Positions 20,011 through 24,766 of a stretch of 24,766 nucleotides of DNA are shown one piece after another (position 1 is the first letter of the stretch; every line of letters begins with the position of its first letter). The notes under the pieces were generated by a model, which saw only the letters and a list, made by a program, of their open reading frames with translations, was not told where the DNA came from and made no database searches. The DNA is taken from contig DAOTVC010000140.1 of NCBI GenBank assembly GCA_034437215.1, forward strand, positions 1 through 24,766, written 5' to 3'. The position numbers were made by a program, and so were the translations under genes. This DNA comes from DAOTVC01 sp034437215. GTDB lineage: Bacteria > Chloroflexota > Anaerolineae > B4-G1 > SLSP01.

Positions 20011-21950
20011 TCTACGGAGCGTCCGGGGATCTTCTCCACCACGGCGACGACGACAACGTCATCGGGCACGCGCTCGCCGTCCACGAAGGCCGGGAAGCGC
20101 TCGGTACCCCGGTAGACTCCCACCTGTATGGTGAAGGGGGCGCGGGCTTCCGGGGGCGGTGTCAGGTAGCGCACGTCCCTGATCCACTCGTATCTCTGCC
20201 ACAGCTCCAGGGGGAGCAGGCCGCCCAGTGCGGCGCCGTCGGCCTGAGCGACGACCTGGCCCGTGTTGTCCCGCAGATGGACGAAGACGGTCCCGTCGAC
20301 GTTATCCACCCCATGCCATTCCAGGGTGAGAGCGAGACGACCGTCTGGCAGGGAGGCGACGCGTGCATGGTGCAGACTGGGACCGCCCTCGAAGTGGGCG
20401 ATGACCGGTTGCGAGGGACGGCTGGACTCCGATATGGATCCCACGTAGTCCACCCAGAAGCGGGAACCCCTTCCATCGTGGCGTCCCAGCCACACAGTGC
20501 CCTGGATGAGGAAGTCACGCAGGGCCTCCCCTTCCAGCCACGGGCCCTGCGAGAGCCAGAAGGGATCGGTCTGCTCGAAGATGGCGGGTGCAGTGGCGGC
20601 CCGAACCTCTCGGAACTCTCCCAGGTTGACCTCGATGAACTCCCCGAGGTTGGTGTAGCCGCCCGGAACGAAGACCACGTCGTCGGTCACCAGCGGATAG
20701 GTGCGCTCTTCCCAAGTGAGGGCCGCCGGCAGGTTTACGAAGAGAGCCCCGTTCTCTTCTGCGACGGCTGCCAGAACGTCCTCGTAGAGGGCGTCTAGAC
20801 GCAGGTAGAGCGTCCGTTGGCGGTGCAGGTAGGCGAGGTTCTGGATGAGGAGCACGCCGACCAAGATGGTAAGGAGGGCCTTGCGAGGCCATCTCCGCGG
20901 CAGCCGGCGAGGCACCTCCACGAGGAGCCCGGCCCAGAGCAGGGCGATGCCCGGGGCGGCGAGGGCGTAGGTGCGCTCTCCCACGAAGAGGGCCGCGTAG
21001 CGAAGGGCGAGCACGGCGGGCAGCGCGGCGACCGCCCACCACCACAGCCCCTGGGCGATCCAACGCCATCCTCCCCGTTGCGCCAACAGGGCGAGCAGGA
21101 GGGCCAGGAGCAGCCCGGCGGTTGTCAACAGCGTGAAGTCGTGCCAGCCCCAGCGAACGAGCACGGCCTGGAGCAGCGGGGCGACGGGGTAGAGGAGCCC
21201 GTGCAGGAAGAAGAAGGCGTTGGGCAGCAGGTCTGGCAGCCCGGCCAGATCCGTGGCGGTGTAGGCGCCGGGAATGAGCGCTCGAGCCCCCACTATGGCC
21301 ACATTGACGCCGGCGACGAGGGCTACCCTGATCAGGCGCGGGGGCGATCTCCAGCCGCAGGCGAAGAGGACGATGCCGCCGAAGACGAAGGCGGAGACGG
21401 CGCCGCTCTCGTGGGCCAGGGGCGCCGTCAGGGCGGCGAAGAAGGCGAGCGCCCAGTAGCCCATCTTGCCTTCGCGCTCCGCCTTTAACCCGCCGTAGGC
21501 GCCCAGCAGCGTCAGTGCAGCGACCTGGGGGTGCGAGAGCGCGGTGATCCACGGCACCGCTTCGCTGAGAAAAGGGTAGAGGAGATAGAGCACGGCCGCC
21601 AGATAGGACTCCCGTCGCTCTCGACCCGAGAGCTGCACCACCTTCGCCAGCAGCAGCCCGCCCGCCCAGAGGAAGAGCAGGTTGACACTGTGCAACACTC
21701 CCTGGCGGAGGCCCAGAGGGAGGAGCGTTCCCAGCTTGTAGAAGGTGAAGGCGAGGGGGCGATAGTAGTGGTTCTCCTGGGAGAACCAGACGTCCCCCCA
21801 GCCGTGCCTGCTCACCCAGGTCATGATGGGGAGATCGTCGTGAAAGAAGGGAAGCCCCAGCGTGAAGCCGTAGGTGACCAGCACCAGCCCGGCGAGGAGC
21901 AGGGCCGCCGCCAGATTCTCGTGTCGTTGAATGAGTTCGGGTATCTTCAT
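20007..21950 (-). CDS. TMTC-like GT-C membrane protein with C-terminal beta domain
   Basis: 647 residues, paralogous to the gene at 14926-16929. The first TM helix is followed by LPFFHDDLPIMTW with an acidic pair, then YYRPLAFTFYKL, LHSVNLLFLW, YPFLSEAVPWITALSHPQ and AHESGA. About twelve hydrophobic segments run to about residue 370. A soluble region with VNLPAALTWEERTYPL matches VNLPGRVTPDERVYPL in the paralogue. Residues about 510-647 form the recurring beta domain (LALTLEWHGV, VFVHLRDNTGQVVAQADG). Outer-face glycosyl transfer from a lipid carrier is inferred from the GT-C architecture. The ATG has only a weak ribosome site (GCCAAG). A promoter candidate lies just upstream, so it may be transcribed alone ahead of the GtrA unit. 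Confidence 0.8.
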   Translation of the reverse strand: MKIPELIQRHENLAAALLLAGLVLVTYGFTLGLPFFHDDLPIMTWVSRHGWGDVWFSQENHYYRPLAFTFYKLGTLLPLGLRQGVLHSVNLLFLWAGGLLLAKVVQLSGRERRESYLAAVLYLLYPFLSEAVPWITALSHPQVAALTLLGAYGGLKAEREGKMGYWALAFFAALTAPLAHESGAVSAFVFGGIVLFACGWRSPPRLIRVALVAGVNVAIVGARALIPGAYTATDLAGLPDLLPNAFFFLHGLLYPVAPLLQAVLVRWGWHDFTLLTTAGLLLALLLALLAQRGGWRWIAQGLWWWAVAALPAVLALRYAALFVGERTYALAAPGIALLWAGLLVEVPRRLPRRWPRKALLTILVGVLLIQNLAYLHRQRTLYLRLDALYEDVLAAVAEENGALFVNLPAALTWEERTYPLVTDDVVFVPGGYTNLGEFIEVNLGEFREVRAATAPAIFEQTDPFWLSQGPWLEGEALRDFLIQGTVWLGRHDGRGSRFWVDYVGSISESSRPSQPVIAHFEGGPSLHHARVASLPDGRLALTLEWHGVDNVDGTVFVHLRDNTGQVVAQADGAALGGLLPLELWQRYEWIRDVRYLTPPPEARAPFTIQVGVYRGTERFPAFVDGERVPDDVVVVAVVEKIPGRSVD

Positions 21951-21969
21951 CTTGGCTAACCGTTGGTGG

Positions 21970-21998
21970 AGGATACCTCAGAACCGGAATTTGGACAA
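21970..21998 (-). promoter_or_regulatory. Promoter candidate for the GT-C gene at 20007-21950
   Basis: TTGTCC (21993-21998) and TATCCT (21970-21975) on the minus strand are separated by 17 bp; each matches consensus in four of six positions. Transcription would begin near 21963, about 13 nt before the ATG. Confidence 0.4.
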
Positions 21999-22022
21999 CT
22001 TGGTGCTTCGCTTGGCCCGCTG

Positions 22023-22051
22023 TTGCCCAAAACGTCACTTCGGCGTAGAAT
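22023..22051 (+). promoter_or_regulatory. Promoter candidate for the zinc-ribbon/MgtC pair
   Basis: TTGCCC (22023-22028, four of six) and TAGAAT (22046-22051, five of six) are spaced by 17 bp. The predicted start near 22058 leaves a leader of about 28 nt that includes a strong ribosome site. Confidence 0.55.
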
Positions 22052-22072
22052 AACCTTCCACTATTCTTGTCT

Positions 22073-22081
22073 AGGGAGGAG
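22073..22081 (+). promoter_or_regulatory. Strong ribosome binding site that fixes the start of the zinc-ribbon gene
   Basis: AGGGAGGAG with GGAGG 6 nt before the ATG at 22086. It decides this start over the open frame that continues upstream to 21963. Confidence 0.8.
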
Positions 22082-22085
22082 CTCC

Positions 22086-22610
22086 ATGAAGACCGGTAAA
22101 ACTCTCGGAATCATTCTGCTCGCCATCGGCCTCGTCATCTGTCTCCTGGCCACCCTGTGGCTGGGGGTAAGCGCTGCCAGCGAGGGACTCTCCCCCGGGG
22201 GAGCGACTCTGGGGCTGATCCTGGCCTTCGTCGTCTCCGCGCCGCTGATAGGGGCAGGGGCCTTCATCCTCGTGCGCGGGCGGGGTGAGGAGGCTCAGAT
22301 GGCCCAGGTCAAGCAGGAGCGGCGGCTGCTGGGTATGGTGCAGACTCAGGGGCAGGTGGACATCGCCCAGGCGGCGCTGGAGCTCGATGCCAACCGTGAC
22401 GAGGTGAAGGAGATGCTCTACGACCTGGTGAACAAGGGTTTCTTTGCCGGCTACGTCAATTGGCAGGAGGGGATGCTCTACTCCCGCGACGCCTCGCAGC
22501 TCAAGGCCGGCTCCCGCTGTCCCAACTGCGGTGGCGAGCTGGAGCTGGCGGGCAAGGGCGTCGTGCGCTGTCCTTACTGCGGCACCGACATCTTCCTCAC
22601 CGAGTCGTAG
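22086..22610 (+). CDS. Two-TM protein with winged-helix-like region and C-terminal zinc ribbon
   Basis: 174 residues. Two hydrophobic helices (about 7-30 and 44-66) are followed by a soluble region. Residues about 70-135 are helical and resemble a small winged helix (QVDIAQAALELDANRDEVKEML, then a wing-like YVNWQEGMLY). The C-terminus holds a zinc ribbon with C145, C148, C162 and C165 (CPNC and CPYC). The topology suggests that the winged helix and zinc ribbon are cytoplasmic. The architecture occurs in uncharacterised bacterial membrane proteins, and no specific function can be assigned. The stop codon is directly followed by the MgtC/SapB start codon, so the two genes are co-transcribed and perhaps translationally coupled. 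Confidence 0.88.
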   Translation: MKTGKTLGIILLAIGLVICLLATLWLGVSAASEGLSPGGATLGLILAFVVSAPLIGAGAFILVRGRGEEAQMAQVKQERRLLGMVQTQGQVDIAQAALELDANRDEVKEMLYDLVNKGFFAGYVNWQEGMLYSRDASQLKAGSRCPNCGGELELAGKGVVRCPYCGTDIFLTES

Positions 22611-23099
22611 ATGGTCAGCGACCGACAGCTCTTGGTCCGCATCTTGGGAACCCTCTTTCTCGGCGGCATCGTCGGCTTCGAGCGCGAGCAAGAGCAGAAG
22701 CCCGCCGGATTGCGCACCGTCATGCTCGTGACGCTGGGCAGCACCCTCGTCATGCTCGTCGCGCAGCGCTCCCCCTCCTTCTTCGTGGTGTCCGGGGCCG
22801 GCTCCATCGATCTCGATCTCGACCCTACTCGCATCCTGGGGGCTCTCGTCCAGGGGGTGGGCTTTCTGGGCGCCGGGACCATCTTCATGTATCGCCGCAC
22901 CATCCACGGACTGACCACGGCAGCCGCCGTCTGGACCATGGCGGTCGTGGGCGCGGCTGTGGGGGTGGGGGACTGGGCGTTGGCGATAGCAGGCACGTTG
23001 GCGGCTTACTTCATCCTGCGGGTGCTCGGCCCCTTCGGAGCGCGCTTCGGAGAGAAGAAGGCCCCTGAGGAGGAATCGGACGAAGAGGCGGATACGTAG
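22611..23099 (+). CDS. MgtC/SapB-family membrane protein (short form)
   Basis: 162 residues, about four TM helices. Family motifs are clear: GGIVGFEREQEQKPAGLRT followed by VMLVTLGSTL, then VQGVGFLGAGTI and GLTTAAAVWTMAVVGAAVG. The C-terminal cytoplasmic ACT-like domain of classical MgtC (usual length about 225-230) is missing; after the last helix there is only a short acidic tail (EEESDEEADT). MgtC proteins act in the inner membrane and affect magnesium adaptation and ATP synthase activity in enterobacteria; the role of short SapB-like forms is less clear. It starts immediately after the TAG of the zinc-ribbon gene and is followed by a strong terminator. Confidence 0.92.
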   Translation: MVSDRQLLVRILGTLFLGGIVGFEREQEQKPAGLRTVMLVTLGSTLVMLVAQRSPSFFVVSGAGSIDLDLDPTRILGALVQGVGFLGAGTIFMYRRTIHGLTTAAAVWTMAVVGAAVGVGDWALAIAGTLAAYFILRVLGPFGARFGEKKAPEEESDEEADT

Positions 23100-23120
23100 A
23101 CCTGGTGGTGGTTGATGCGC

Positions 23121-23155
23121 GAGGGCTCGGGAATGTTCCCGAGCCCTCTTTGTCT
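23121..23155 (+). terminator. Intrinsic terminator after the MgtC/SapB gene
   Basis: GAGGGCTCGGGA (23121-23132) and TCCCGAGCCCTC (23137-23148) form a perfect 12-bp stem with a 4-nt loop. TTTGTCT follows on the plus strand. It lies 22 bp after the stop codon. The opposite side lacks a U-tract, so it probably works mainly for the plus-strand genes. Confidence 0.88.
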
Positions 23156-23168
23156 AAACGGACATTGG

Positions 23169-24766
23169 TTACTTGGATAGGAGTTTTTGCGATAGTCTTT
23201 CGAGCACCTTCAGCAGGGTCTCCAGTAGCGAGCTGCGGGACGTTTGCTGTGATGGCGCTCGCCGAGAATCTGGATTTGGCTGCTCTGCCACCGGCGCGTC
23301 GGGGTCCTCGACGGCGATGACCTCCCCCTCATGTTCGAAGATAACGTTGGAGCCGCTCTGCAGCAGCGGGCGCACGGCGGGATCGGCGGCGAGGGCGAAG
23401 TACTCCTCGGAGGCGAAGGTCACCTGCCGATCGACCTGGACGTTGGCGGCAATCCACGCGTCGGTGATCGGCCCCTCCGCCGGGTCGTAGGCCTGCAGCA
23501 GCGTGAGGTCGATGCTCTGGGAGGCGATCTGCGCCAGGCTGCGCCGGCCCTGGTGGACGACGTTAGCGCCGGTCGCCAGATTGGCTTGAGCGGCGCCCTG
23601 GTAGGCCTGATTCTGCACCCGGGCCTGGATGGTTACCTCGCCGAAGGCCTGGTTGAGTTCGCTCCCGCGGTCGTAGAGGCTCATGTTCTCCAGTGAGGCC
23701 GCGCCGTCGGCCTGTGCTGCGACGACGAAGGTGGTGTAGGGGGTGACGATGCCGTAGCCCAATCCCAGCGCTCGAATCTCCTCGATCAACGCGGCGCTCT
23801 CGCCCTCCACGCGCACCCGGTCTAGAAGCTCGCCCACCCGCCGGGTGGCCCACAGCCGGGGGACGAAGTCGTATCCACGGCTCTCCTCGAGGTCGAAGGT
23901 GTAGACGTACTCCCGGATGCGCTCCCCGGCGCGTCCCCGTACCCGCACGGTGATCTCGGAATCCTGCGCCCGGTAGCGTCCCGTCACCAGGAGGTTGGAA
24001 TCCTGGAAGAGGTCGGGCAGCTGCCGGGGATAGAGGTCCTCCGCCACCAGCCCCTCGAACTCCAGGGTAACGTCGGTGAGGACGGGGTTTGCGATTCGTT
24101 GGTAGAAGTTGGAGAGGACGGTTTCCAGGCTCTCATCGGGTTGGACATAGGTGACGGAGCCGCCGTTCTCGCCGGAGAGGCGATCGAGGAGGTGGGTGTT
24201 GACGTCGTAGCCGACGCCGAAGACGTGCAGTCGGGCTTCGACCTCCGCGTTGGCGCTCCCGATCAGATCGGCGATGAGCCTCTCGTCGGTGATGCCCGCC
24301 GTGGGCAATCCGTCGGTGAGGAAGACGAGCAGTCGGGGAACACCGGGACGTACCTCGCTCTGCTCGAAGACCCCCAGTCCCGTTTGTAGCGCTCCTTCGA
24401 TGTCGGTGCTGGCATTGGCGTAGAGGGCCTCAACGAAGGAGCGAGCTTCGCGTAGTGATACCCCGTCTGCCGGGCGTAACTGAGAGGAGAAGGCCTCGAG
24501 CCGGTCGTCGAAGGCGACGATGGAGAAGCGGTCCCCGGGGTTGAGCTGCCCCAGGATGAACTGGAGGGCGTTCTGGGCCTGGCTCATCTTCTCACCCTGC
24601 ATGCTGCCCGAACGATCGATGACGAAGACGATATCCTTCGGCAGACTCTCCTCCTGTAGGGCTACCGTCTCCGGGGCGAAGAGGAAGAGGAGGTGCTCCT
24701 GCTCCTCCCGCTCGCCCGTCAGCAGCCCGCTCCCGAAACCGCCGTCGGCGGGTGCGAAGAAGAGAT
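23169..24766 (-). CDS. VIT/VWA-type (inter-alpha-trypsin inhibitor heavy-chain-like) protein, 5' end outside window
   Basis: The frame stays open to the right edge, so the ATG at 24602 is internal: it is the Met directly after the MIDAS motif. Upstream codons give KDIVFVIDRSGSMQGEKM, so the metal-binding D-x-S-x-S (codons 24603-24617) is intact. The later Thr (ASTDIEGAL) and Asp (FLTDGLPT) of the MIDAS site are also present. After the VWA domain comes a beta-rich region with LWATRRVGELLD and LGYGIVTPYTTFVV, a block characteristic of VIT-VWA proteins. The VIT domain itself would lie upstream, outside the window. A low-complexity region rich in Pro, Gln and Ser precedes a basic amphipathic C-terminal helix (LLETLLKVLERLSQKLLSK). 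Such proteins are usually secreted or surface-exposed adhesion or binding proteins; the ligand is unknown. Confidence 0.9.
   Translation of the reverse strand, partial: LFFAPADGGFGSGLLTGEREEQEHLLFLFAPETVALQEESLPKDIVFVIDRSGSMQGEKMSQAQNALQFILGQLNPGDRFSIVAFDDRLEAFSSQLRPADGVSLREARSFVEALYANASTDIEGALQTGLGVFEQSEVRPGVPRLLVFLTDGLPTAGITDERLIADLIGSANAEVEARLHVFGVGYDVNTHLLDRLSGENGGSVTYVQPDESLETVLSNFYQRIANPVLTDVTLEFEGLVAEDLYPRQLPDLFQDSNLLVTGRYRAQDSEITVRVRGRAGERIREYVYTFDLEESRGYDFVPRLWATRRVGELLDRVRVEGESAALIEEIRALGLGYGIVTPYTTFVVAAQADGAASLENMSLYDRGSELNQAFGEVTIQARVQNQAYQGAAQANLATGANVVHQGRRSLAQIASQSIDLTLLQAYDPAEGPITDAWIAANVQVDRQVTFASEEYFALAADPAVRPLLQSGSNVIFEHEGEVIAVEDPDAPVAEQPNPDSRRAPSQQTSRSSLLETLLKVLERLSQKLLSK

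Noticed and set aside
24600..24602. ATG as the start of the VWA gene
   Set aside because: The codons before it complete the MIDAS motif in frame and stay open to the window edge, so this Met is internal.

Overview
The window looks like chromosomal DNA of a GC-rich bacterium, most likely a Chloroflexota (Anaerolineae-type) organism. This is an inference from three traits: very large GT-C membrane glycosyltransferases with long extracytoplasmic beta-rich tails, a secreted protein with a Thr-Pro linker and a terminal YLPTVL-type motif, and degenerate heptanucleotide tandem repeats inside coding sequence. No rRNA, tRNA, CRISPR array or transposase was seen. No gene-free stretch exceeds 300 bases; the longest gaps are about 145 bp (18154-18298), 135 bp (21951-22085) and 122 bp (2220-2341).

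Left edge (1-2340): the 3' end of a plus-strand gene for a membrane-anchored extracytoplasmic protein converges on a minus-strand gene for a secreted protein of the formylglycine-generating-enzyme (FGE/SUMF1) fold that lacks the catalytic cysteine pair. This part is clearly lower in GC than what follows.

Centre (2342-18153, all minus strand): a tightly packed array that reads, in transcription order, as GT4 glycosyltransferase, TMTC-like GT-C membrane protein, GT39/DUF2142-like GT-C protein with two tail domains, YfhO-like membrane protein, Nudix hydrolase, GT39 protein with three tail domains, and two tandem paralogous GT39 proteins. Junctions are overlaps of 4 or 8 nt or gaps of 4 to 18 nt, so the array is probably one operon. 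It would start at an extended -10 promoter near 18266 and end at a hairpin at 2311-2338. Upstream on the same strand lie a second GT4 gene and a GtrA-family gene behind a near-consensus promoter (TTGACA-N16-TATAAT). Before them is a second TMTC-like GT-C gene with its own promoter. Together these look like a surface polysaccharide or glycoprotein glycosylation locus: cytoplasmic GT4 enzymes, a GtrA-type membrane protein for lipid-linked sugar, and several GT-C enzymes that use polyprenyl-phosphate sugars on the outer face. No GT2 polyprenyl-phosphate sugar synthase is visible in the window.

Right edge (22023-24766): a divergent plus-strand pair encodes a two-TM protein with a winged-helix-like region and zinc ribbon, and a short MgtC/SapB protein. 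The pair ends in a strong intrinsic terminator. A convergent minus-strand VIT/VWA-type protein with an intact MIDAS motif runs off the right end.

The most unusual signal is a set of four families of 7-bp tandem repeats embedded in frame in the two tandem GT39 genes. They sit at matching positions in both paralogues, and at one position the two genes carry different repeat families. A second structural theme is one beta-sandwich-like tail domain that recurs, in one to three copies, in six GT-C proteins.
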